NCBI GenBank assembly: GCA_963728925.1
Contig: CAVSMB010000031.1
Span: forward strand, 62,001 to 126,000
Origin: JBBPZA01 sp963728925
GTDB lineage: Bacteria; Actinomycetota; Thermoleophilia; Solirubrobacterales; Solirubrobacteraceae
Reading direction: 5' to 3'
DNA length: 64,000 nucleotides
Positions 26,449-33,166 of the stretch are shown here, in pieces. Position 1 is the first letter of the stretch. The number at the start of each line of letters is the position of its first letter. The notes under the pieces were generated by a model. The model was not told the origin of the DNA and did not search any database. It worked only from the letters and a program-made list of their open reading frames with translations. The translations under genes and the position numbers were made by a program.

Positions 26449-26476
26449 GGCGAGGGGCGCCCAGGCGCCCCTCGCC
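26449..26476 (+). terminator. strong GC hairpin after the DUF4331 gene
   Basis: GGCGAGGGGCGC / GCGCCCCTCGCC can pair as a 12-bp perfect stem with a 4-nt loop, 22 bp after the DUF4331 stop codon. No T-run follows. It probably ends or attenuates the DUF4331 transcript ahead of the TPR gene. Confidence 0.7.
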
Positions 26477-26528
26477 GGCCGCTCTCCTTTCCGCCAGAAC
26501 CTCCGTTCCACCCGACGTCCCTCCCCCC

Positions 26529-26622
26529 GCCCGACTTCCTTCCCTTCCCCGCCCGACTTCCCTCCCTCCCCCCGCCCGACTTCCCTCCCTTCCCGCCCGA
26601 CCTCGCTCCCTTCCCGCCCGAG
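26529..26622. repeat. polypyrimidine tandem repeat, 21-23 bp units
   Basis: About 4.3 copies of GCCCGACTTCCCTCCCTTCCC-like units (start positions 26529, 26551, 26574, 26595, 26616), almost pure C/T on the plus strand. It ends 20 bp before the TPR gene ATG, leaving that gene without a purine-rich Shine-Dalgarno. Such homopurine-homopyrimidine tracts can form triplex DNA and are slippage-prone. Confidence 0.85.
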
Positions 26623-26642
26623 ACCGACTCGCTCCGCTCCCC

Positions 26643-27953
26643 ATGACCCTTCGCCGCCCGCCGCTGCTTGCGATCCTCGCCGTCCCGCTCGCCTTCCTCG
26701 CGGCGCTCTTCGCCTTCCGTGCGCTCGACGCCTCCCCGACGGTGCCCGGTGGATCCGCGGCGCTCCCGGACGCAGGCGCGCCCGCGCGTTCGACGGCCGG
26801 GCGCATCGCGGCGCTGCAGGGCCTCATCCGCAGCGGGGCGCGCGACGCGCGCACCTACAGCGGCCTCGGCGACGCGCAGCTCCAGCGGGTTCGCGAGACC
26901 GGTGACGCGGGCTACTACAGCCGCGCCCAGGCCGCCTACGCCACCGCACTGCGAATCGCCCCGCGCTCGTCGGAGGCGCTGACCGGTCGGGGCACGCTCG
27001 CCCTGGCCCGCCACGACTTCGCCGGCGGCCTGCGCGACGGGCTCGCCGCCCTGCGCGCAAACCCCCAGCGGGTCGCGCCGCTCTATGTGATCACCGACGC
27101 CCAGGTCGAGCTCGGCCGCTACGACGACGCCGCGCGCACCCTTCAGCGAGCGCTCGACCTCAAGCCGACGCTGGCCGCCTACGCCCGCGCGTCCTACCTG
27201 CGCGAGCTGCGCGGCGATCTGCCCGGCGCCGTCTCGGCCATGAACCTCGCGATCTCGGCCGGCGGGCCGGCGACAGAGAACGTCGCCCACGTCCAGACGC
27301 TGCTCGGCGGCCTCGAGCTGGCCCGCGGCCGCGTTGCCGCCGCTCGCCTCGTCTACCGCGGGGCCCTCGAGCGCTCGCCGGGCTACGTCCCAGCCGCGGC
27401 GGGCCTGGCGCGCACCGACGCGGCCCGCGGCCGTCTGGAGACGGCCATCCGCCGCCTGCGCGAGGCCGTCACCCGACTGCCGCTGCCCGAGTACGTCGTG
27501 GCGCTTGGCGAGGCCGAGCTGGCTGCCGGCCGGACCGCGGCGGCGCGACGCGACCTCGGGCTCGTGCGCGCCGAAGAGCGCCTACTTCAGTCCGCCGGGG
27601 TCAACACGGACACCGAGCTGGCGGTCTTTGAGGCCGAACACGGCGATCCGGCCCGCGGCGTCGCGCTCGCCCGCCGAGCGTGGGCGACGGCGCCGAGCGT
27701 CCGCTCGGCAGATGCCCTCGGCTACGCGCTCGCCCGCGACGGCCGCGCCGGCGAAGGGCTGCCGTGGTCCAGGCGCGCGCTGCGCTTCGGATGGAGCGAT
27801 CCGCTCGCGCTCTACCACGCGGGCATGACCGCTCGGGCGGCCGGCGAGGCCCGCCTCGCTCGCACGTGGCTGGGGCGCGTCGTGAAGCAGAGCCCGAGCT
27901 TCTCGCCGCTCTTCGGTCCGCGCGCGAAGCGAGCACTGGAGGGGCTGCGGTGA
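26643..27953 (+). CDS. membrane-anchored TPR protein
   Basis: 436 residues: one N-terminal hydrophobic anchor (PLLAILAVPLAFLAALFAF), then tetratricopeptide-like helical repeats to the end (e.g. YSRAQAAYATALRIAPRSSEALTGRG, GRYDDAARTLQRALDLKPT, LARTWLGRVVKQSP). TPR domains act as protein-binding scaffolds; here it is probably extracytoplasmic. The stop overlaps the NicO exporter start (GTGA), which makes a joint function with that transporter likely. No SD because of the upstream pyrimidine tract. Confidence 0.85.
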   Translation: MTLRRPPLLAILAVPLAFLAALFAFRALDASPTVPGGSAALPDAGAPARSTAGRIAALQGLIRSGARDARTYSGLGDAQLQRVRETGDAGYYSRAQAAYATALRIAPRSSEALTGRGTLALARHDFAGGLRDGLAALRANPQRVAPLYVITDAQVELGRYDDAARTLQRALDLKPTLAAYARASYLRELRGDLPGAVSAMNLAISAGGPATENVAHVQTLLGGLELARGRVAAARLVYRGALERSPGYVPAAAGLARTDAARGRLETAIRRLREAVTRLPLPEYVVALGEAELAAGRTAAARRDLGLVRAEERLLQSAGVNTDTELAVFEAEHGDPARGVALARRAWATAPSVRSADALGYALARDGRAGEGLPWSRRALRFGWSDPLALYHAGMTARAAGEARLARTWLGRVVKQSPSFSPLFGPRAKRALEGLR

Positions 27954-29620
27954 GGCGCGCGGTCGCGACGCGGCCGGCCCAGGCGCGCACCGCCTTCCTT
28001 GCGCTGGTCGCCGCCGCAGCGCTGTGCGCGCTTCTGGCCCCCGGGCAGGCCCACGCCCATCCGCTCGGCAACTTCTCGGTGAATCACATCACGACCGTCT
28101 CGATCGGCGGCGAGCGGGTCACGCTGCGCTACATCCTCGACCAGGCGGAGATCCCCACCTTCCAGGAGCGCGGCAAGCCACGCCCGGCGGTGCTCGCCGG
28201 CAAGCTCGCCGAGGTGCGGTCGCAGCTCGGCGTCGTCGTCGACGGCCGGCGTGTCCCGCTGACCCTCGCGCCCGGCGCCCGGATCAGCCTGCCACCGGGC
28301 CAGGGCGGCCTGCAGACGACTCGCGTCGAGGCGACGTTCACCGCACCGGTCACGCTCCCCGCGCGCATCGAGGTGCGCGACGAGACGTTCCCGGGCCGGG
28401 TCGGCTGGAAGGCGGTCGCGGCCGCGACCGGCGCAGGGAGCGACGTGCGATCGAGCGCCCCGAGCGGCGACCCGACGCGCGGGCTGCGCAGCTACCCCAA
28501 GGACCTCCTCTCCAGCCCGCTCGACGTCCGCAGCGCGAGGTTCACCGCCAAGCCGGGCGACGGCACGCTGGTGGCCCCCCGCGCTCCCGGGGCATCGGCG
28601 GCCACGACCACCAACCGCTCCGGCGACGGACTGGCCGGCGTCTTCGGCGACGCGGCCGCCGGCCGCGGCGTCCTGCTCTTCCTGCTCCTCGCCGCGTTCG
28701 GCTGGGGCGCGCTGCACGCGCTCTCCCCCGGGCACGGGAAGGCGATGGTCGCGGCCTATCTCGTCGGCACCCGCGGCACGGCCCGCCACGCGGTCGCGCT
28801 GGGCGCGACCGTCACGATCACCCACACCATCGGCGTCTTCGCCCTCGGTGTCGTCACCCTCGCGCTCTCGCAGTACATCCTGCCCGAGCAGCTCTACCCG
28901 TGGCTCAACCTCGCCTCCGGCCTGCTCGTGGTCGTCGTCGGCCTGGGCGTCCTGCGCTCCCGCCTCAGCTGGTCGCGCGCCAGGCGGGCCGGTGCGCCGC
29001 ACGAACGCGCGCACGACGATCACAACCACCACACCCACGACCACCACACCCACGACCACCACACCCACGACCACCACACCCACGACCACGACCACGACCA
29101 CCACCACGAGGGCAGGGCAGCGAAGGGCAGCGGGGCCCACGACCACCAGTCCCACGACCACGAGGTCAGTGGGTCGAAGTGTGCACTGGCCCACGGCCAC
29201 TCTCACGACCACGACCACGGTCGCGGCCACTCTCACTCGCTCAGCCTCTGGGACCGGATCCGCGGCCGCGGGCACTCGCACGACTACCCCGACCGGCTGA
29301 CGTGGCGGGGGCTGATCGCGATGGGTGCGTCGGCCGGGCTGATCCCGTGCCCGAGCGCGCTCGTGGTGCTCCTCGCCGCGGTCGCCCAGCACCAGATCGC
29401 TCTCGGGCTCCTGCTCATCGTCGCCTTCTCCCTCGGGCTGGCGACGACGCTTTCGGTGCTCGGCCTGCTCGTCGTCCACGCGCGCGGCCTGGTCACCCGC
29501 GCCGGTTCGCGCTTCAGCCTCTCGACTCAGGTCGCCGCCGCGCTTCCGGCCGCATCGGCGTTGATCATCGTCGGCGCCGGCGTCTTGCTGACCGCGCGGG
29601 CGGTGCCTGGTCTGACGTAA
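27950..29620 (+). CDS. NicO/RcnA-type nickel-cobalt exporter with N-terminal extracytoplasmic domain and His-rich loop
   Basis: 556 residues. Signal-like N-terminus, then HPLGNFSVNHIT..., a ~190-residue extracytoplasmic domain seen in large NicO proteins, then six-segment transporter: HALSPGHGKAMVAAYL and ASAGLIPCPSALVVLL are the NicO hallmark motifs. A His-rich cytosolic loop contains four 15-bp DNA repeats encoding HHTHD plus more His/Asp clusters. Predicted to export Ni2+/Co2+ (family knowledge from RcnA). GTG start overlaps the TPR gene. Confidence 0.88.
   Translation: MRRAVATRPAQARTAFLALVAAAALCALLAPGQAHAHPLGNFSVNHITTVSIGGERVTLRYILDQAEIPTFQERGKPRPAVLAGKLAEVRSQLGVVVDGRRVPLTLAPGARISLPPGQGGLQTTRVEATFTAPVTLPARIEVRDETFPGRVGWKAVAAATGAGSDVRSSAPSGDPTRGLRSYPKDLLSSPLDVRSARFTAKPGDGTLVAPRAPGASAATTTNRSGDGLAGVFGDAAAGRGVLLFLLLAAFGWGALHALSPGHGKAMVAAYLVGTRGTARHAVALGATVTITHTIGVFALGVVTLALSQYILPEQLYPWLNLASGLLVVVVGLGVLRSRLSWSRARRAGAPHERAHDDHNHHTHDHHTHDHHTHDHHTHDHDHDHHHEGRAAKGSGAHDHQSHDHEVSGSKCALAHGHSHDHDHGRGHSHSLSLWDRIRGRGHSHDYPDRLTWRGLIAMGASAGLIPCPSALVVLLAAVAQHQIALGLLLIVAFSLGLATTLSVLGLLVVHARGLVTRAGSRFSLSTQVAAALPAASALIIVGAGVLLTARAVPGLT
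29026..29085 (+). repeat. four 15-bp tandem repeats coding for the NicO His loop
   Basis: CCACCACACCCACGA repeated four times without error (29026, 29041, 29056, 29071), each coding for a His-Thr-His-Asp-type block. Length changes here would alter metal-buffering capacity of the loop without shifting the frame. Confidence 0.95.
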
Positions 29621-29669
29621 CGTCGACACGAGCGTCGGTGAACGGCATCAACGAAGGGAACGGGCGTCT

Positions 29670-29684
29670 GCCGCTCGCAGCGGC
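29670..29684. terminator. small hairpin between convergent NicO and DUF559 genes
   Basis: GCCGCT-CGC-AGCGGC forms a 6-bp stem with a 3-nt loop, 50 bp past the NicO stop and 3 bp past the DUF559 stop on the other strand. Position fits a shared terminator; weak otherwise. Confidence 0.35.
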
Positions 29685-29686
29685 GG

Positions 29687-30172
29687 TCACTCCGTCTTCT
29701 CGAGGAGCGATCGCAACCGCGCGGCTTCCCGCTCGGGATGGTGTGTGAGGCGCCGCCAGGTGAGGCGAAGCACGGAGTAGCCGGCGGCGACGAGCGTCGC
29801 GTCCCGCTCGCGGTCGACCTCGAAGGCGTCGTCGCCGGCGTGGTACGCGCGGCCGTCGAGCTCGACGATGAAGCGCTGCTCGAGCCAGAGCATGTCGACC
29901 TCGTGGCCGGCCACGGTCTGATTGACCCGCGGCCGCGGGAGCCCATGGCGCTCAACGAAATGCAGGAACGCGTCCTCGAAGACGGAGCGCGTCGGCGCGT
30001 CGGCCCGCTCGACGAAGGGCCGCAGCCGAGTGGTCGCGCCCCCCGGAGCGCTCGCTTGTAGCTCCGCCAGGTCCTCTCTGTCCAACCCAGCCTCGAGCAA
30101 CTGGCGGCGGGTCAGCACCCCGTGCTGGGCGGACGCCCGGCCGGCGAGCCGCGCGTCGACAGACTCGACCAC
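29687..30172 (-). CDS. DUF559 endonuclease-like protein with the middle region missing
   Basis: 161 residues. The N-terminus (AGRASAQHGVLTRRQLLEAGL) is the HTH of AbiEi-like/type IV TA antitoxin relatives, and the C-terminus is DUF559 (VELDGRAYHAGDDAFEVDRERDATL...GYSVLRLTW), a restriction-endonuclease-like fold. In family members ~300 residues long, ~130 residues separate these parts; here they are joined after ELQASAPGG. The frame is intact, so it may still make a short protein. GTG 30172 chosen: it has AGGAGG with 6-nt spacing. A hairpin precedes the SD. Confidence 0.65.
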   Translation of the reverse strand: MVESVDARLAGRASAQHGVLTRRQLLEAGLDREDLAELQASAPGGATTRLRPFVERADAPTRSVFEDAFLHFVERHGLPRPRVNQTVAGHEVDMLWLEQRFIVELDGRAYHAGDDAFEVDRERDATLVAAGYSVLRLTWRRLTHHPEREAARLRSLLEKTE

Positions 30173-30183
30173 CCGACCCCTCC

Positions 30184-30241
30184 TGGCAGGGGTGTGCTGA
30201 GTTGAGGGCAACTATTCCTGTCAGCCCAGCACACCCCGCCA
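30184..30241. promoter_or_regulatory. long inverted repeat in the DUF559 leader
   Basis: TGGCAGGGGTGTGCTG (30184-30199) pairs with CAGCACACCCCGCCA (30227-30241): 15 bp with a one-base bulge. The 27-nt loop holds a smaller stem GTTG/CAAC. It sits immediately 5' of the DUF559 Shine-Dalgarno, so it could fold in the leader mRNA, act as an operator, or terminate transcription entering from upstream. Which one cannot be told here. Confidence 0.55.
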
Positions 30242-30412
30242 ACCATCCCCCTCGTCGCGCCGTTCGCCTGCCCCTCCGCGCGATCCGAGCGTGCCACCGC
30301 GCAAAGCCGTAGCGAACCGCGTTGCTCCCCCGCGCGATGGGGGAAGACCTACCGCGGGCGCCTGAGGTCAGTGGAGGGCCTCTCGGGCCGGGGCCGAAGA
30401 GAGGAGAGAGGC

Positions 30413-30600
30413 ATGGCAGTCGAGACGACCACCGCGGCCTACGACGGCAACGGCGCGTCAAGCCCACAATGGTGGCCTTCGCGCTACGGGCCGGAGGACC
30501 TGATCGGCGCGGGCAACGAGCTCACGCCCGAGCGGACGCTCGCAGCGCTCACGCTGCCGCAAGAGGGCCGGTCGATCAAGCTCGCGCAGCTCCTGACCGG
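30413..30600 (+). pseudogene. cyclase-family (kynurenine-formamidase-like) 5' fragment
   Basis: A good SD (GAGGAGAG) and ATG open a frame whose first ~60 residues match the N-terminus of metal-dependent cyclase-family hydrolases: SRYGPEDLIGAGNELTPERTLAAL, then EGRSIKLAQLLTG. The reading then leaves the family at about 30600, where acyl-CoA synthetase sequence begins in a different frame. The catalytic HxGTHxD part is missing, so it is dead. Confidence 0.8.
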
Positions 30601-31094
30601 GCAACGAGCTCGGAGTGGGCGAGGTCGGCGAGATCTGCACGCGGGGTCCGCAGGTCGTGCCGGGCTACTGGAACAAGCCAGAGGAGACCGAGCACGCCAT
30701 CCCCGGCGGTGAGCTGCGCACCGGCGACGTCAGCTTCATGGACGACCAGGGCTTCTTCTACCTCGTCGACCGGGCCAAGGACCAGATCAACGTCTCGGGC
30801 GACAAGGTGTGGCCACGCGAGGTCGAGGACGGGCTGCTCGACCACGAGGCGGTGAAGGAGGCAGCGGTGATCGGGATCGCCGACGACTACCGGGGCGAGA
30901 CGGTAAAGGCGTTCGTCTCGCTGCGCCCCGGCGCCGAGGTCGAGCCCGACGCGCTGATCGCGTTCTGCAAGGAGCGGATGGCCGCCTACAAGTACCCGCG
31001 CCAGATCGAGATCGTCGACGAGCTGCCCAAGACGGTGACCGGGAAGCTGTTGCGCCGCGAGCTGCGCGCGCAGGAAGAGGCCAGGACGACCTGA
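30601..31094 (+). pseudogene. acyl-CoA synthetase C-terminal fragment
   Basis: Last ~165 residues of an ANL-superfamily (AMP-forming) acyl-CoA synthetase: GEVGEICTRGPQVVPGYWN, GELRTGDVSFMDDQGFFYLVDR, and the C-terminal catalytic Lys in PKTVTGKLLRREL. The ~350-residue N-terminal domain with the P-loop is absent. A GTG at 30615 could start translation, but the product would lack the active site. Joined directly and out of frame to a cyclase fragment. Confidence 0.88.
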
Positions 31095-31203
31095 CGCGCG
31101 GCCTATCGCGACGAAGTCGCAGACGCGAGTGATCCGCGCGGCGGCGGCTCGCGAAGAACGCGCAGCCAGGAACGCATCTCCCTCTCACCCCGCACCTCTC
31201 TCC

Positions 31204-31677
31204 ATGACTGTCTCCCCCGCCGGTCCGGCGCTGCCCGCGCACGACCTCGACGCCGCCATTGCGGCCATGCGCTCGCGCGGCCTTCGCGCCTCAGCGGCCC
31301 GGCGCATCGTCCTCGAGGCGCTGTTCGTCGCCTCCGGGCCCGTGTCCGCCGAGCAGATCGCCGCCGGCGTCGCCGGGCGGGTCCCGGCCGGGGACCTCGC
31401 GTCGACCTACCGCAACCTCGAGACGCTCGAGGAGATCGGGCTCGTGCGCCACGTCCATCTCGGCCACGGCCCCGGCCGCTACACGCTCGCCCACCGCGCC
31501 GGGCGCGAGTACCTGCTCTGCGAGCGCTGCTCGGAGGCGCGCGAGGTCGAGCCGCGCGAGCTCGACGAGGTTCGCGCCGCCATCCGCTCCGCGTTCGGCC
31601 TCGAGCCCACCTTCTCCCATTTCCCGATCGTCGGCCTCTGTACGACCTGCAAGGAGGAGCGCAGTGATGACGGTTGA
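31204..31677 (+). CDS. Fur-family metal regulator, likely nickel-responsive (Nur-like)
   Basis: 157 residues: N-terminal winged HTH (GLRASAARRIVLEALF, DLASTYRNLETLEEIGLVRHV), then the metal/dimer domain with HVHLGHGPGRYTL, and two CxxC zinc-knuckle motifs (CERC and CTTC). Sensor metal is not readable from sequence, but the gene is followed directly by a nickel permease with a palindrome in front of it, so a Nur-type role (repression under nickel) is the best inference; Zur or peroxide sensing are less likely. Confidence 0.85.
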   Translation: MTVSPAGPALPAHDLDAAIAAMRSRGLRASAARRIVLEALFVASGPVSAEQIAAGVAGRVPAGDLASTYRNLETLEEIGLVRHVHLGHGPGRYTLAHRAGREYLLCERCSEAREVEPRELDEVRAAIRSAFGLEPTFSHFPIVGLCTTCKEERSDDG

Positions 31678-31708
31678 CATCCACGCGTCGGGCGACATAA
31701 CGTCAGAT

Positions 31709-31738
31709 GCCGTAATCGCGAGCGTTTCGCATTACGGC
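31709..31738. promoter_or_regulatory. candidate operator of the nickel permease gene
   Basis: GCCGTAAT (31709-31716) and ATTACGGC (31731-31738) form perfect 8-bp inverted arms with a 14-bp spacer, 35 bp before the NiCoT ATG. Arm centres are ~22 bp apart, two helical turns, as for two Fur-type dimers or one wide site. The AT-rich arms stand out from the GC-rich surroundings. Confidence 0.6.
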
Positions 31739-31773
31739 GGTCTGCGATCCGGCGGCAACTCGAGGAGGCCCTG

Positions 31774-32895
31774 ATGGTTGCGACACCCGCCCCGCTCACC
31801 GCCGGCTCGCGCTGGCGGCGCATCAGGGCCTCGCTGACCCCGCGGGAGTGGCGCCGGGCGGCCGGGATGACGGCGGTCGTTGTCGGCCTGCACGTGCTCG
31901 GGTTCGTCACGCTGCTCGCCTTCGTGGTCCCTCAGAACCTCGAGATCGGCGGTGCCGGCGCGTTCGGGATCGGCATCGGGATCACCGCGTACACCCTCGG
32001 CCTGCGCCACGCCTTCGACGCGGACCACATCGGGGCGATCGACAACACCACGCGCAAGCTGATGGCCGACGGCCAGCGGCCGCTCAGCGTCGGCTTCTTC
32101 TTCTCGCTGGGCCACTCGACGATCGTCTTCGCGCTCGCCGCCCTGTTCACGATCGGCATCCGCGGCCTCAGCGGCGCCGTCGAGAACGACAGCTCGTTCC
32201 TGCACAAGGCCACGGGCCTGGTCGGGCCGGTGGTGTCTGGCTCCTTCCTGTTCCTCATCGGGATCCTCAACCTGCTGATCCTCGTGAGCATCGTGAAGGT
32301 GTTCCGGCGCATGCGCCACGGCGAGTTCGACGAGGAGCAGCTCGAGGAGCAGCTCAACTCACGGGGCTTCATGAACCGCTTCTACGGCCGCGCGACGCGC
32401 GCGATCAAGAAGCCGTGGCAGATGTACCCGCTCGGCATGCTCTTCGGCCTCGGCTTCGACACCGCGACCGAGATCGCGCTGCTTGCCGCCGCCGGCGCCG
32501 CGGCCTCGAGCGAGCTGCCCTTCTACGCGATCATGTGCCTGCCGATCCTCTTCGCCGCGGGTATGTCGCTGCTCGACACCATCGACGGCGCGTTCATGAA
32601 CTTCGCCTACGGCTGGGCCTTCTCCAAGCCGGTGCGCAAGATCTACTACAACATCACGATCACAGGGCTGTCGGTCGTGGTGGCGCTCCTCATCGGCTCG
32701 ATCGAGCTGCTCTCCGTGCTGGCCGACAAGCTCGGCCTCACCGGCGGGGTGTGGGACTTTGTGGCCAACATCGATCTCAACGTCGTCGGGTACCTGATCG
32801 TCGCCATGTTCATCGTCACGTGGATGATCGCCCTCGCCGTGTGGCGCTTCGGCCGCATCGAGGAGCGCTGGTCAAGACACCTCCAGGAGACCTAG
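31774..32895 (+). CDS. NiCoT-family nickel/cobalt permease (HoxN/NixA type)
   Basis: 373 residues, ~8 membrane segments. Signature motifs: RHAFDADHIGAIDNTTR (about residues 77-93; the HxxxDH metal ligand motif), FSLGHSTIVF and LGFDTATEIALL. High-affinity uptake of Ni2+ (or Co2+). Very good SD (GAGGAGG, 5 nt spacing). Part of Fur-regulator / permease / His-rich protein block, presumably repressed by the upstream Fur-family gene. No nickel enzyme is visible in this window, so the client (urease, hydrogenase, SodN or another) is elsewhere. Confidence 0.95.
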   Translation: MVATPAPLTAGSRWRRIRASLTPREWRRAAGMTAVVVGLHVLGFVTLLAFVVPQNLEIGGAGAFGIGIGITAYTLGLRHAFDADHIGAIDNTTRKLMADGQRPLSVGFFFSLGHSTIVFALAALFTIGIRGLSGAVENDSSFLHKATGLVGPVVSGSFLFLIGILNLLILVSIVKVFRRMRHGEFDEEQLEEQLNSRGFMNRFYGRATRAIKKPWQMYPLGMLFGLGFDTATEIALLAAAGAAASSELPFYAIMCLPILFAAGMSLLDTIDGAFMNFAYGWAFSKPVRKIYYNITITGLSVVVALLIGSIELLSVLADKLGLTGGVWDFVANIDLNVVGYLIVAMFIVTWMIALAVWRFGRIEERWSRHLQET

Positions 32896-32948
32896 TCTCC
32901 GGGGCGCACGCGCGCTCGGAGGCGCGCACCGTCGATCCGGGAGGTCCC

Positions 32949-33149
32949 ATGAGCAACGACGAGCACTCGCACGACGCGTCGCACAGCCACGCGCACGAGC
33001 ACGGAGACGTCGCGCACGAGCACCCCCACTCCACGCACGACCACGAGCACACCGAGCACGAGCACGAGCATCGCCACGGCGACGAGGTCCACTCGCACTC
33101 CCACGTGCACGAGCAGGGCCTCGAGGAGGAGCACGAGCACAGTCACTGA
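32949..33149 (+). CDS. 66-residue His-rich metal-binding protein
   Basis: Small cytosolic protein with 23 His among 66 residues, mixed with Glu/Asp (SHSHAHEHGD, HEHPHSTHDHEHTEHEHEH). No fold recognised. SD GGGAGG 5 nt before ATG and 53 nt after the nickel permease, so probably in its operon. Most likely a nickel store/chaperone similar in role, not in sequence, to Hpn or SlyD tails. The low-complexity DNA is not a pseudogene: the frame is clean and the SD is strong. Confidence 0.85.
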   Translation: MSNDEHSHDASHSHAHEHGDVAHEHPHSTHDHEHTEHEHEHRHGDEVHSHSHVHEQGLEEEHEHSH

Positions 33150-33166
33150 TCGGGGGGCGCGGCGAC

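Noticed and set aside
26529..26622. Polypyrimidine tract as a coding region on the minus strand
   Set aside because: It would encode only Arg/Gly/Glu repeats without start or family, and relative phase differs between units (21-23 bp).
24789..27290. Very long minus-strand extension of the GNAT frame (over 1000 residues in all)
   Set aside because: The added part is Arg/Gly/Asp low complexity, antisense to DUF4331 and TPR genes that have strong SDs and family motifs.
29026..29085. Regular 15-bp repeats considered as a CRISPR array
   Set aside because: No spacers; they are in-frame codons of the NicO His loop.
30509..30611. 14-bp exact repeat CGGGCAACGAGCTC at 30509 and 30598, first taken as the recombination homology of the cyclase/synthetase scar
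   Set aside because: Both encode Gly-Asn-Glu-Leu with the preferred codons of this genome, and a homologous deletion would leave only one copy.
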